Origin: Tessaracoccus sp. MC1865
GTDB lineage: Bacteria; Actinomycetota; Actinomycetes; Propionibacteriales; Propionibacteriaceae
NCBI RefSeq assembly: GCF_017815535.1
Contig: NZ_CP072596.1
Span: 1,922,001 to 1,986,000 of the forward strand
Length of the DNA stretch: 64,000 nucleotides
Reading direction: 5' to 3'
Of the stretch, positions 35,084 through 45,654 are shown piece by piece. The first letter of the stretch is position 1. Each line of letters starts with the position of its first letter. The position numbers and the translations under genes are program-made. Under the pieces are notes generated by a model, which worked only from the letters and a program-made list of their open reading frames with translations, was not told the DNA's origin and did no database searches.

Positions 35084-35989
35084 ATGATCATCGACCTGAC
35101 TGATACCTCGGCCCGCGACATCGCGGCCGCCCTGATCAACGCGCGCCGCACAGTGGGCAGCGCCTCCGGCCTCGTGCTGACCCTGATCGTGGTCACAGAC
35201 GACGACCACTTCGACGAGGTTCTCCGCGCCGCACAGGCCTCGGCCACCGCGCACCCCTCGCGGGTCATCGTCGTGACCTACGTCGACGGTGACGAGCCGT
35301 TCCTGGACGCCGAGATCCAGGTGGGTGAGGGGCACCCCGGCGACCTTCTGATCCTGCGCCTGCACGGCTCGCTCCGCGAACACGGCGACTCCATCTGCCT
35401 GCCGCTGCTCTTGCCGGACTCCCCCACCATCGTGTGGTGGCCCAACACGGCGCCGGACCACCTGGCGGAGGACCCCATCGGTTCCCTGGCAGACCGCCGC
35501 ATCACCGACGCCGCCGGAGATCCTGATCCGCAGCAGGCCCTGGTACGTCGCGCGCGCAACCACGCCGACGGGGACACGGACCTCACCTGGACGCGCCTCA
35601 CCCGGTGGCGCGCGCTCCTGACCGCATCCCTGGACCAGACCCGGTCCGTCGTGACCGGCGCCTGCGTCCGTTCCGCGCCGGACAACGCACCCGCCACGCT
35701 GCTCGCGGCCTGGCTGAGCGAGCGCCTCGGCGTCGACGTGCACCGCGTCGACGGTGACCACCCGGGCGTCAACGAGGTCGTGCTCAACACGGAGCAGGGC
35801 GACATCGTCCTCAGCCGCGTCCGCGAGGGCGCCGCCCACTACCGCGTGCCCGGCGAGCCGGACCGTACCGTCGCGCTGCGCCGTCGTCCGCTGACGGACC
35901 TCATCACTGAGGAACTCCAGCGGATGGACGCCGACGACATCTTCGAGGCAGCGGTCCAACGGGTGGTCAAGGATTCGGAGGCGAGCTAG
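35084..35989 (+). CDS. opcA: glucose-6-phosphate dehydrogenase assembly protein OpcA
   Basis: Actinobacterial and cyanobacterial partner that promotes assembly or activity of Zwf. It has 301 residues: an N-terminal domain with VLTLIVVTDDDH and the central LLPDSPTIVWWPNTAPDHLAEDPIGSLADRRITDA signature, and a C-terminal domain ending in LITEELQRMDADDIFEAAVQ. It follows zwf by 16 bases with GGGAGA as its ribosome site, and pgl begins on the base after its stop codon. Confidence 0.95.
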   Translation: MIIDLTDTSARDIAAALINARRTVGSASGLVLTLIVVTDDDHFDEVLRAAQASATAHPSRVIVVTYVDGDEPFLDAEIQVGEGHPGDLLILRLHGSLREHGDSICLPLLLPDSPTIVWWPNTAPDHLAEDPIGSLADRRITDAAGDPDPQQALVRRARNHADGDTDLTWTRLTRWRALLTASLDQTRSVVTGACVRSAPDNAPATLLAAWLSERLGVDVHRVDGDHPGVNEVVLNTEQGDIVLSRVREGAAHYRVPGEPDRTVALRRRPLTDLITEELQRMDADDIFEAAVQRVVKDSEAS

Positions 35990-36724
35990 ATGTACACGCG
36001 GGTGGTCCGGCTGGAGACGGCGGCGGACGTGAGCCGGGTGGTCGCGGCACAGTTGCTTGCCAAGATCATCGAGCTGCAGCGCACGCAGGACACGGTGCAC
36101 CTCTGCCTGACGGGAGGCAACGCGGCCAACGCCATGTATGAGCAGTTCGCCGAACTGGCCGACGGTTCAGCCCTGGATGCCGCGAAACTCCAGTTGTGGT
36201 GGGGCAACGAGCACTTCGTGCCCACCACAGACCCGGCCCGCAACTCGCTCCAGGCCATCAGCAGGCTGGCCCGCACCGTCTCGATCACTTCCGCCGACAC
36301 CCACATGATGGCGGCCAAGGACGGCCGCAAGGACAGCCAGGAGTCAGCGGCGGAGTACGAGGAGGAGTTGGGTGACACCCGCTTCGACATCACACTGCTC
36401 GGCATCGGCAACGACGGCCACGTGGCGTCGATCTTCCCCGGCCACCCCAGTTTCGACCCCACGACGAGCCGCGCCGTGATCGGGGTTGAGGACAGCCCCA
36501 TGGCGCCGTCGGAACGCATCTCCCTCACCATCCCCACCCTCAACCGGGGCGCGGAGATGTGGATCATGGCCACTGGCGAGGCCAAGGCGGACGCGGTGCA
36601 GCGTTCGCTCGACGGCGATGAAAGCATTCCGGCCGCGCATGTGCGCGGCCGGAATGCAACTCTGTGGTTCCTCGATGCGGGCGCCTCGGCCGGTCTCCCG
36701 GCCCAGTACACCTGCACCTTCTGA
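35990..36724 (+). CDS. pgl: 6-phosphogluconolactonase
   Basis: Hydrolyses 6-phosphogluconolactone to 6-phosphogluconate, 244 residues. Motifs are CLTGGNAANAMYEQF (about 40-54), LQLWWGNEHFVPTTDPARNS and ITLLGIGNDGHVASIFPGHP. It starts immediately after the opcA stop (TAGATG), so translation is coupled. Odd feature: a perfect 34-base inverted repeat lies within its coding region at 36624-36657, about 65 bases from the stop. The encoded residues SIPAAHVRGRNA do not look disrupted. Confidence 0.95.
   Translation: MYTRVVRLETAADVSRVVAAQLLAKIIELQRTQDTVHLCLTGGNAANAMYEQFAELADGSALDAAKLQLWWGNEHFVPTTDPARNSLQAISRLARTVSITSADTHMMAAKDGRKDSQESAAEYEEELGDTRFDITLLGIGNDGHVASIFPGHPSFDPTTSRAVIGVEDSPMAPSERISLTIPTLNRGAEMWIMATGEAKADAVQRSLDGDESIPAAHVRGRNATLWFLDAGASAGLPAQYTCTF
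36624..36657. repeat. 34-base perfect inverted repeat inside pgl
   Basis: GCATTCCGGCCGCGCA and its exact reverse complement are separated by only TG. The 16-bp stem would be very stable in RNA or could extrude as a cruciform. It lies in the last tenth of pgl and has no U-tract after it. Confidence 0.85.
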
Positions 36725-36738
36725 GGCCACCTCCTCAG
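36721..36738. terminator. small hairpin between convergent pgl and rbpA
   Basis: CTGAGG-CCACCT-CCTCAG overlaps the pgl stop codon and lies 10 bases from the rbpA stop. The 6-bp stem could act in both directions but lacks a U-tract. Confidence 0.35.
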
Positions 36739-36748
36739 CGGTGTCCGC

Positions 36749-37105
36749 TCAGTAGATGACCTCACCCGCGGCGCGGCGGGCCCGCAGTGCGGAGATCGCC
36801 TCTTCGAGGATCTGCGCTGCTTCGGCGTCGGTGCGACGCTCCTTCACATACGCGAGGTGGGTCTTGTAGGGAATGATCTTCGGCGGCGGAGGAGGATTCT
36901 CCGCATCCATGTTGGCCGGGAGGCCGCAGCGCGGGCAGTCCCACGACTCAGGAATCTGGGCTTCGGCTGCAAACGCCGGCGTGGTCACGTGACCACTGGC
37001 GCAGAAGTACGAAACGTGCATACGGGGTGCTGCTTCGCCCCGTTCTGCCTCGCCCATGGGACCGGCGCCTACACGGCTGCCGCGAATGGCGTTGCCACCT
37101 GCCAC
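36749..37105 (-). CDS. rbpA: RNA polymerase-binding protein RbpA
   Basis: Actinobacteria-specific activator that binds the principal sigma factor and RNA polymerase. It has 118 residues. The N-terminal tail GNAIRGSRVGAGPMGEAERGE is the family signature. The zinc-binding core domain has ligands in SYFCASGH and WDCPRCGLP. The C-terminal sigma-interacting region is KTHLAYVKERRTDAEAAQILEEAI. The GTG start has AGGAG nine bases upstream. It lies between secG (upstream, same strand) and the convergent pgl. Confidence 0.97.
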   Translation of the reverse strand: MAGGNAIRGSRVGAGPMGEAERGEAAPRMHVSYFCASGHVTTPAFAAEAQIPESWDCPRCGLPANMDAENPPPPPKIIPYKTHLAYVKERRTDAEAAQILEEAISALRARRAAGEVIY

Positions 37106-37162
37106 TTTGCTGTTCTCCTACTACGAGAAGTGATGGATTGAAAAGGGTATGAGGATGAGTGA

Positions 37163-37423
37163 TCAGGCGCCGATGCGATACAGCACCAGGAGGCCGACGA
37201 TCGTCAGCAGCCACACGACGGCGAGCACCACCGTGATCCGGTCAAGACGACGCTCAGCGGTGGACACGCCACCCATGGAGGTCGACATGCCGCCGCCGAA
37301 CAGATCTGACATTCCGCCGCCACGGCCTTTGTGGAGCAGAACGGTGGCCGCAAGGAGGATGCTGAGGATCACGACGATCACAGACAGCGTGGTAATGGGC
37401 CATGAAACCAAGGGGACAATCAC
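37163..37423 (-). CDS. secG: preprotein translocase subunit SecG
   Basis: Small subunit of the SecYEG channel, 86 residues with two membrane segments (about 12-32 and 63-82). The cytoplasmic loop has LLHKGRGGGMSDLFGGGM, the typical SecG motif. The frame stays open upstream, but the GTG at 37423 is chosen because TAGGCT lies exactly 7 bases before it and the length then fits the family. It sits between tpiA and rbpA, as in other actinobacteria. Confidence 0.94.
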   Translation of the reverse strand: MIVPLVSWPITTLSVIVVILSILLAATVLLHKGRGGGMSDLFGGGMSTSMGGVSTAERRLDRITVVLAVVWLLTIVGLLVLYRIGA

Positions 37424-37430
37424 GCGGTAC

Positions 37431-37436
37431 AGCCTA
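37431..37436 (-). promoter_or_regulatory. -10 element TAGGCT for leaderless secG
   Basis: Minus-strand TAGGCT ends exactly 7 bases before the GTG at 37423 and fixes that start over longer alternatives. Confidence 0.6.
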
Positions 37437-37510
37437 ACCGACAGCGCCGGATAATCCACATCCGGTACCCCTGTGGTGAGCACTTTCGCCCCGCATGGTT
37501 GCTCCTAAAA

Positions 37511-37559
37511 TGAGAAACCCCCAAAGCCCGGGCAGCATGCCCGGACGATGGGGGTCTCA
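37511..37559 (-). terminator. terminator-like double hairpin after tpiA
   Basis: Outer arms TGAGA..CCCCC and GGGGG..TCTCA enclose an inner CCGGGCA-TGC-TGCCCGG stem. On the minus strand it is followed by TTTTA, so it can end the gap-pgk-tpiA transcript before secG. Confidence 0.65.
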
Positions 37560-37606
37560 GGTGGGCATGCCCTCCTGACGGGGTCAGGAGAGCGCCCGGC
37601 CAGCGA

Positions 37607-38385
37607 TCAGAACTGGTAGAAGCGGACGATGGCCGCAAACTCCTCGGGCTGGAGGCTCGCGCCGCCGACCAGGGCGCCGTCGATGTCCGGCTGGCTCATG
37701 ATCTGGGCCACGTTGCCGGACTTGACGGAACCGCCGTACTGGATGCGCACCGACTCGGCGGTGGGACCGTCGTACAGCTCGGCGACCTCCTTGCGGATGG
37801 CGCCACACACCTCCTGGGCGTTCTCCGGGGTGGCGACCTCGCCGGTGCCGATGGCCCAGACGGGCTCATAGGCGATCACGAGGCCGGCGACCTGCTCGGC
37901 CGTCAGGCCGGCCAGCGTGCCGCGCACCTGGTTGAGGGTGTACTCGACGTGCTCCCCCGCCTTGCGGATGTCGAGGCCTTCGCCCACGCAGACGATGGGG
38001 GTCATGCCCGCGGCCAGGACCTTGGCGGCCTTGGCGTTGATGAGGGCGTCGTCCTCGCCGTAGTACTCGCGGCGCTCGGAGTGGCCGACGATGACGTACT
38101 GGACGCCGAGCTTCGACAGCATGGCCGTCGAGATCTCACCGGTGTAGGCGCCGTTGTCGTGCTGCGAGACGTTCTGGGCACCGAGGCCGAACTTCAGGCG
38201 GTCACCGTCGATGAGGGTGCGCACCGTGCGCAGGTCCGTGAAGGGGACGCAGAGCACCGCGTCGGACTTCGCCGGATCCCATTCCTTGTCGACGAGCGTG
38301 TAGTGCAGCTTCTCAACCAGGCCGGTGGCCTCGATGTGGTCGACGTTCATCTTCCAGTTGCCGGCCATGATGGGCTTGCGTGTCA

Positions 38386-38386
<1 letters not shown>
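37607..38386 (-). CDS. tpiA: triosephosphate isomerase
   Basis: Interconverts dihydroxyacetone phosphate and glyceraldehyde-3-phosphate, 259 residues. Substrate-binding and catalytic residues are in GNWKMN (Lys), VIVGHSERR (His), [11 protein letters not shown] (Glu) and the C-terminal YGGSVKSGN phosphate loop. Its ATG overlaps the pgk stop codon by one base. A terminator-like structure follows. Confidence 0.98.
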
Positions 38387-39600
<1,214 letters not shown>

Positions 39601-39633
39601 TTCGGTCCTCTTTCTTCTCAGATTTCTTCGGGC

Positions 39634-39677
39634 GACAACGGCCCTGCGGCCCCAGGCGGGGCCACAGGGCCGTTGTC
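39634..39677 (-). terminator. long intercistronic hairpin between gap and pgk
   Basis: A 13-bp perfect outer stem (GACAACGGCCCTG and its complement) continues after one mismatch into GGCCCC-AGGC-GGGGCC, 44 bases in all. No U-tract follows on the minus strand. It may partly terminate or protect the gap transcript, so that gap is expressed above pgk and tpiA. Confidence 0.55.
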
Positions 39678-39703
39678 TCAGACCACGTAGGTGGTGGTGT
39701 TGA

Positions 39704-40784
<1,081 letters not shown>

Positions 40785-40812
40785 GAGTGGGGTCGTTTTA
40801 GTGAGCGTAACC

Positions 40813-41793
40813 TCAGCCGTCCTGGAGGTCTGCCGGGAGGCTGGCCTCCGTCGTGGGAATCCCACGTTCTTCCGCCACCTTGTCCGCTGTGGCGAGGAGG
40901 CGTCGGATCCGTCCAGCGATGGCGTCCTTGGTCAGCGGCGGCTCGTGCAGCTGACCCAGTTCCTCGAGGCTGGCCTGGCGGTGCTGGAGCCGCAGGTTCC
41001 CGGCTTCGCGCAGGTGCTCGGGCACCTCGTCGCCGAGGATCTCCATGGCTCGCTCCACGCGGGCGCTGGCGGCGACGGCGGCCCGGGCCGAGCGGCGCAG
41101 GTTGGCGTCGTCGAAGTTGGCCAGCCGGTTCACCGAGGCGCGCACCTCGCGGCGGCGGCGGCGTTCCTCCCAGAGGATCCGCGTCTCAGGAGCCCCCATG
41201 CGGGTCAGCAGTTCCGCGATGGAGTCGCCGTCGCGGATGACCACCCGCTCCACCCCGCGCACCTCGCGGGACTTCACGGCGATGCCCAGGCGGCGGGCCG
41301 CGCCGACGAGGGCGAGGGCCGCTTCAGAGCCGGGGCAGGTGATCTCCAGCGACATCGAGCGGCCGGGCTCCGTCAACGAGCCGCGTGCCAGGAACGCGCC
41401 GCGCCACACAGCCACGGCGTCCGCCACGGAACCGCCGACGACGATGGGGGGCAGGCCGCGCACGGGCCTGCGCTGCTGGTCCACCAGCCCCGTCATGCGG
41501 GCCAGTTGCTCCCCGCCCTGCACTGCGCGCACGGAGTACCGGGGGCCGCGGCGCACGCCGGAGGCATTGATCACGAGCAGGTCTGTGTCGATGGTGTAGA
41601 GGTCGCTGATGAAACTGCGCAGGCGTCGAGCCGCTCCACCGGTGTCGAGTTCCGCCTCCACGACGATGCGGCCACCCACCAGGTGGAGGCCTCCGGCGAA
41701 GCGCAACATCGCCGCCACCTCGGCCCGTCGCACAGACGGATGGGGCGCGACGACGGAGGCCAGTTCGGCCTTCACCTTCTGCGTCAGAGCCAT
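40813..41793 (-). CDS. whiA: DNA-binding regulator WhiA
   Basis: Conserved Gram-positive transcription factor needed for sporulation septation in Streptomyces and linked to division elsewhere. It has 326 residues: an N-terminal part related to LAGLIDADG homing endonucleases (about 15-215) and a C-terminal helix-turn-helix ([26 protein letters not shown], first part at about 275). It follows yvcK by 49 bases. A CAGACT hexamer 7 bases before the ATG is a degenerate match to the leaderless pattern. Confidence 0.95.
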   Translation of the reverse strand: MALTQKVKAELASVVAPHPSVRRAEVAAMLRFAGGLHLVGGRIVVEAELDTGGAARRLRSFISDLYTIDTDLLVINASGVRRGPRYSVRAVQGGEQLARMTGLVDQQRRPVRGLPPIVVGGSVADAVAVWRGAFLARGSLTEPGRSMSLEITCPGSEAALALVGAARRLGIAVKSREVRGVERVVIRDGDSIAELLTRMGAPETRILWEERRRRREVRASVNRLANFDDANLRRSARAAVAASARVERAMEILGDEVPEHLREAGNLRLQHRQASLEELGQLHEPPLTKDAIAGRIRRLLATADKVAEERGIPTTEASLPADLQDG

Positions 41794-41842
41794 GGGCCGA
41801 AGTCTGCCATACGGGGACGGCCATGCACCGGGGTCAGGATCC

Positions 41843-42790
41843 TCACCCGGTGATCACTTCGCTGAACACCGAGGCGAGGCGGTGCCGGTCATGGGTGGAC
41901 GAGCCGTCGCGGGATGCGACGTCGGCCCGGACGAGGCGTCCCCCCATCGACTGCACGTAACCCTCGATGTGCTCGTCGTCCGCGGTGAAGCGGCTGTCGG
42001 CGATGACCGCGTCGAGGCGGAGGTTCGGAGCATGCTCCGCAAGCGTCTCGATGTGACGGGCGGCGGAGAAGCCGTCGGTCTCCGCCGCGGCGGTGATGTT
42101 GAGGACGAGGATGCGCTGCGCCTTCGTCGTGACGATCGCCTCGGCGAGCTCCGGCACAAGGAGGTGCGGGAGCACTGAGGTGAACCACGAACCCGGGCCG
42201 AGCACGACGGCGTCGGCCGCCATGATCGCCGCCACCGCCTCGGGTCTCGCTGGGGGCTGGTCCGGCACGAGCCTGACGCGCTGCACTTCCGCCCTGGTCT
42301 TGGCGACGGTGGCCTGGCCGCTCAGGGTGCACACCTCGTCGGGCGCGAACGGGTCCAGGCCCAGCACGTCTGCCTCGATCTCGAGCGGCACGGAGCTCAT
42401 GGGCAGCACGCGACCCCGGGTGCGCAGCAGGTCGCCGACCATGTCGAGGCCCTGGACCGGATCCTCGAACTGCTGCCAGAGCCCGGCGATCAGCAGGTTG
42501 CCGATCGCGTGCCCGCCGAGCGGGCCGTCGCCCGTGAACCGTGACTGCAACACGTTCGCCCAGGTGCGGCCGGCGTGGTCGTCGGAGCAGAGCGCCGCCA
42601 GCGCCATGCGCAGGTCTCCGGGCGGGAGGCAGTTGAACTCCTGGCGCAGCCGGCCGGAGGAGCCCCCGTCGTCCGCGACGGTCACGACGGCGGTGAGCTG
42701 GTCCGTGACGCGGCGCAGCGCCGTCAGGGACGCGGCGAGGCCGTGGCCGCCGCCGAGGGCGACCACCTTGGGCAGGGAGTCGATGGTCAT
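41843..42790 (-). CDS. yvcK: YvcK/CofD-like family protein
   Basis: Conserved protein related to CofD, called gluconeogenesis factor YvcK in Bacillus, where it supports growth on gluconeogenic carbon and cell shape; mycobacterial homologues bind UDP-GlcNAc. It has 315 residues. Motifs are [14 protein letters not shown] at the N-terminus, [14 protein letters not shown], and the later [17 protein letters not shown]. Its ATG overlaps rapZ by 4 bases, giving coupled expression in the rapZ-yvcK-whiA trio. Confidence 0.95.
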   Translation of the reverse strand: MTIDSLPKVVALGGGHGLAASLTALRRVTDQLTAVVTVADDGGSSGRLRQEFNCLPPGDLRMALAALCSDDHAGRTWANVLQSRFTGDGPLGGHAIGNLLIAGLWQQFEDPVQGLDMVGDLLRTRGRVLPMSSVPLEIEADVLGLDPFAPDEVCTLSGQATVAKTRAEVQRVRLVPDQPPARPEAVAAIMAADAVVLGPGSWFTSVLPHLLVPELAEAIVTTKAQRILVLNITAAAETDGFSAARHIETLAEHAPNLRLDAVIADSRFTADDEHIEGYVQSMGGRLVRADVASRDGSSTHDRHRLASVFSEVITG

Positions 42791-43653
42791 TCCTTCCCCA
42801 GATCCCGGTGCAGCACCGTGGTCGGGAAGCCGTGCTCACGCAGCCTCATGGAGAGTTCTTCGCTCATGCTGGTGGAGCGGTGCTTGCCGCCGGTGCAGCC
42901 GATCGCGACGGTGACCTGGCGCTTGCCCTCGTTGAGGTAGCCGGGCGCGACCGTGGCCAGCAGCTCCACCATGTGATCCTGGAACCGCTGTGCCGCCTGC
43001 TGCTTGAGCACGTACTGCGCCACGTCCTTGCTGAGCCCGGATTTCGGCCTCAGTTCCGGGATCCAGTACGGGTTGGGCAGGAAGCGCACGTCGAACACCA
43101 TGTCGGCGTCGACCGGCACGCCGTTCTTGAAGCCGAAGGAGATCAGCGCGATCTTCAGCTTGTCGGTGGCCTCGTCCCCGAAGTGGTTGGCCACGCGCTG
43201 GACGAGTTGGCGCGCGGAGAGGCGCGTCGTGTCGACCACGATGTCGGCGGTGGCCCGGATGTCTGCGAGCAGGCGGCGCTCACGGGCGATGCCCTCGATC
43301 AGCCGGTCACCGCCCTGGAGCGGCAGCGGGCGTCGGTTGGATTCCTGGCGCTGCACGATGATGTCGTCGTCCGCCTCGAGGAAGACCGTCGTGACCCGGC
43401 CACCCGCGGCCTCCAGCGTGGCCAACGCGGCCGGCAACTGCTCGAACTGTTCGCGGCTACGCACGTCCGCCACGACCGCCACCTTGTACACGCCATCGTT
43501 GAGCAGCGTCTGCGCCAGCCCGGGCAACATGACGGGAGGCAGGTTGTCGACGGTGAACCAGCCGAGGTCCTCCATGGCGTGCGCCGCCGTGCGTCGCCCC
43601 GCACCGGACAGGCCGGTGATGATGGCGAACTCCTGGTGCGCGACGTCGGTCAT
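42787..43653 (-). CDS. rapZ: RNase adapter / nucleotide-binding protein RapZ
   Basis: P-loop protein of 288 residues. The Walker A is ITGLSGAGRRTAAHA (about 11-25), and DNLPPVMLPG follows. The C-terminal domain has ALISFGFKNGVPVDADMVFDVRFLPNP and IGCTGGKHRSTSM, the family hallmarks. In E. coli RapZ steers RNase E to GlmZ; the role in actinobacteria is not established. The start at 43653 is fixed by TAGGGT 7 bases ahead. The open frame upstream is not needed. Confidence 0.95.
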   Translation of the reverse strand: MTDVAHQEFAIITGLSGAGRRTAAHAMEDLGWFTVDNLPPVMLPGLAQTLLNDGVYKVAVVADVRSREQFEQLPAALATLEAAGGRVTTVFLEADDDIIVQRQESNRRPLPLQGGDRLIEGIARERRLLADIRATADIVVDTTRLSARQLVQRVANHFGDEATDKLKIALISFGFKNGVPVDADMVFDVRFLPNPYWIPELRPKSGLSKDVAQYVLKQQAAQRFQDHMVELLATVAPGYLNEGKRQVTVAIGCTGGKHRSTSMSEELSMRLREHGFPTTVLHRDLGKE

Positions 43654-43660
43654 GGCGCCC

Positions 43661-43666
43661 ACCCTA
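43661..43666 (-). promoter_or_regulatory. -10 element TAGGGT for leaderless rapZ
   Basis: Minus-strand TAGGGT ends exactly 7 bases before the rapZ ATG and overlaps the stop codon of the upstream bioN gene. Confidence 0.6.
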
Positions 43667-44284
43667 GTGCTCTTCCGGCAGCCCCCGCGCATGGAGCGCC
43701 TCGCCTGTCCGCTGCGCATACGAGACCGCGTTAACGACGGCGGGGGTCAGCAGCAGAGCCAGGTTGCGTTCCTTCCCGCGGGCGCGGGCCGCCGCGCGCG
43801 CGTCCTCGATGGACCCGGCGAGGAACGGGATGGAGCGCAGCATCAGCGCCACCATGAGGGCCACTGCATCGGGGTTGATCCGCACGTACCGCAGGACCCC
43901 GAGGCCGCGGGTGAGGGCGTCGAGCAGGTCCGCCGTCGAGGTGGTCAGGGTGAGCATCCGCGCCGCGAGCACGCCCAGCAGCATGTTGCCCGGCGTCACG
44001 AACGCGGGCTCCCAGCGCAACCCCACGAGCTGGTACGCGGCGAGCAGCGCGAGGAAGAACCAGATGTACCAGCCGAAGCCGAAGATCTTGCGGAGCCCGA
44101 GCCCGGCCGTCAGCAGGGCGGCCAGCACCAGCACGACGCCGGCGGCGGTGGCCCACCACTGGAAGATGAAGATGGGCGGCACCGCCAACGCCAGCAGGAG
44201 GAGGTACTTCGTCCCCACGCGCACCCTGAAGAGCCACCCGTCGCCGGGCTCGAAGATGCCCAGCACACTGGTGTGGGCGTTCAC
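43664..44284 (-). CDS. bioN: ECF transporter transmembrane subunit (BioN type)
   Basis: Energy-coupling factor T component of the biotin importer, 206 residues with about five hydrophobic segments. The coupling helix region shows the signature ARARG motif in SIEDARAAARARGKER (about residues 160-175). Its ATG overlaps the ATPase gene by 4 bases. The biotin assignment rests on bioY two genes upstream and not on this protein alone. Confidence 0.9.
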   Translation of the reverse strand: MNAHTSVLGIFEPGDGWLFRVRVGTKYLLLLALAVPPIFIFQWWATAAGVVLVLAALLTAGLGLRKIFGFGWYIWFFLALLAAYQLVGLRWEPAFVTPGNMLLGVLAARMLTLTTSTADLLDALTRGLGVLRYVRINPDAVALMVALMLRSIPFLAGSIEDARAAARARGKERNLALLLTPAVVNAVSYAQRTGEALHARGLPEEH

Positions 44285-44991
44285 GCCCCCACCCTGTCCG
44301 CCATGATCCGCGTGTAGAAGTCGACCGTTTCGCGCGGCTCGCCGTCGGCGACGATGCGGCCACCGTCGACGACGATGACCCGCTCGGCGTCCAGTGCGAC
44401 GTCGAGGTCGTGGCTGGAGAAGACGATCTGCTGGTCCAGCTCGGCGAAGACGCGGCGGAGCATCAGTTTGTTGCGCAGGTCCAGCAGCGTGGTGGGTTCG
44501 TCGGCCACGAGGATGGCGGGCTCGACGGCCAGCACGCTGGTGAGCGCCACGAGTTGACGCTCACCGCCGCTGAGGTCGTAGATCGACTGGTGCGCGACGT
44601 GCCCGATGCCGCGCTCCTCAAGGAGGGCGTGGGCCCGGGCGGTGCGTTCGGCGCGGTTGCTGATCAGGCTGCGCAGGCTGAGTTCGACGTCCTCCACGGG
44701 CGTCGACATCAGCAGTTGCGCCAGCGGGTCCGTGAAGATGAAACCCACCTTCTGCCGCACCGCCTTGCCGTCGCGGTCTGCGTCGAGGCCGTCCACGAGC
44801 ACCTGGCCCGAGGTGACGGTGCGCAGGCCGTTGAGCAGTCGGAGCAGGGTCGACTTTCCGGAGCCGTTGGCGCCGATGACGGCGACGCGCCGCTCGGCGA
44901 GGTCCAGTGTGACCCCCGCGAGCAATACCCGGTCCGGGTCGCCCTGCCGTGAGGCGGGGACGACCACGCGGGCGTCGCGGAGCTGGATCAT
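44281..44991 (-). CDS. bioM: ECF transporter ATP-binding subunit (BioM type)
   Basis: ATPase component of the biotin ECF transporter, 236 residues. Walker A is GANGSGKST, the Q-loop is in FTDPLAQLLM, the signature is LSGGERQLVAL and Walker B is ILVADEPTTLLD. The start MIQLRDARVVV at 44991 overlaps the bioY stop by 4 bases; the long open frame upstream is antisense-like extension through bioY in another frame and is rejected. Confidence 0.92.
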   Translation of the reverse strand: MIQLRDARVVVPASRQGDPDRVLLAGVTLDLAERRVAVIGANGSGKSTLLRLLNGLRTVTSGQVLVDGLDADRDGKAVRQKVGFIFTDPLAQLLMSTPVEDVELSLRSLISNRAERTARAHALLEERGIGHVAHQSIYDLSGGERQLVALTSVLAVEPAILVADEPTTLLDLRNKLMLRRVFAELDQQIVFSSHDLDVALDAERVIVVDGGRIVADGEPRETVDFYTRIMADRVGA

Positions 44992-45581
44992 CGGCCGAGC
45001 AGCCTCGGGAAGGCCTTGTGCACCGCGACGGCGATCAGCACGGCGAAGAGGCTCTTGGCTGCGTCCCAGATCCAGAACGGCATGTCGATGGTGACCATGG
45101 CGTCGAAGAAGGGCTTGTCGAGGTAGCCCGAGAGCCAGCCCACGCCGATCGGGAGGATCACGAGGTACCGCGCGGCGAGGCACCCGACGAAGAACCACAC
45201 GGGCGTCATGGGCGACAGACCCTTGCGCAGCGCCCACTTCGCGACGAACCCGATGAGGACCGCGGCGACCACGAAGGAGATGAGGTAGCCACCCGTGGCG
45301 CCGAGGAACGCGGAGAGGCCCGCCTTGCCGCCCGCGAACACGGGGAGCCCGGCCACGCCGACCACGATGTACAGCACGACGGCTGCCGAGCCGCGCCAAG
45401 GGCCGAGGACGAGCGCCGTCAGGGCGACGCCGAGGGTCTGCAGCGTGAAGGGCACCGGCCCGAGGGACACGGTGATCTGGGACAGCGCCGAGAGCAAGGC
45501 GGCGAACACGGCGATGTACGCGAGGTCGGCGGGCGCGAAGGCCTTCGTGCGCGGCGCGTCGACAGCGGTGCTGGTGGACAT
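44988..45581 (-). CDS. bioY: biotin transporter substrate-binding subunit BioY
   Basis: Membrane S component that binds biotin, 197 residues with six membrane segments. BioY features are AALLSALSQITVSLGPVPFTLQTLGV (early part, about 28-50) and the loop GLPVFAGGKAGLSAFLGATGGYLISF. It leads the bioY-bioM-bioN operon. The ATG at 45581 has AGGAG in CCTAGGAGTGACCG ahead. A palindromic BioQ-type operator overlaps the predicted -35, so biotin-dependent repression is likely. Confidence 0.95.
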   Translation of the reverse strand: MSTSTAVDAPRTKAFAPADLAYIAVFAALLSALSQITVSLGPVPFTLQTLGVALTALVLGPWRGSAAVVLYIVVGVAGLPVFAGGKAGLSAFLGATGGYLISFVVAAVLIGFVAKWALRKGLSPMTPVWFFVGCLAARYLVILPIGVGWLSGYLDKPFFDAMVTIDMPFWIWDAAKSLFAVLIAVAVHKAFPRLLGR

Positions 45582-45610
45582 CGGTCACTCCTAGGTTGAT
45601 GACTGAGCAC

Positions 45611-45617
45611 AATTTAA
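45611..45617 (-). promoter_or_regulatory. likely bioY -10 region
   Basis: Minus-strand TTAAAT/TAAATT, unusually AT-rich here, with TGAACA 17 bases upstream acting as -35 inside the palindrome at 45627-45641. Confidence 0.5.
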
Positions 45618-45626
45618 GCACCTTGT

Positions 45627-45641
45627 TTGAACACTGTTCAA
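45627..45641. promoter_or_regulatory. BioQ-like operator TTGAACA-C-TGTTCAA
   Basis: A perfect 15-base palindrome. Its core TGAAC-N3-GTTCA closely matches the TGAAC-N3-GTTAC type site known for BioQ, the actinobacterial TetR-family biotin repressor. It overlaps the predicted bioY -35. No bioQ gene is in the window. Confidence 0.7.
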
Positions 45642-45654
45642 CTCGCGGCGTGTC

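Noticed and set aside
45627-45641. An SOS box in front of bioY
   Set aside because: GAAC and GTTC are present but with a 3-base rather than 4-base spacer, and the full palindrome and gene context fit a biotin regulator.
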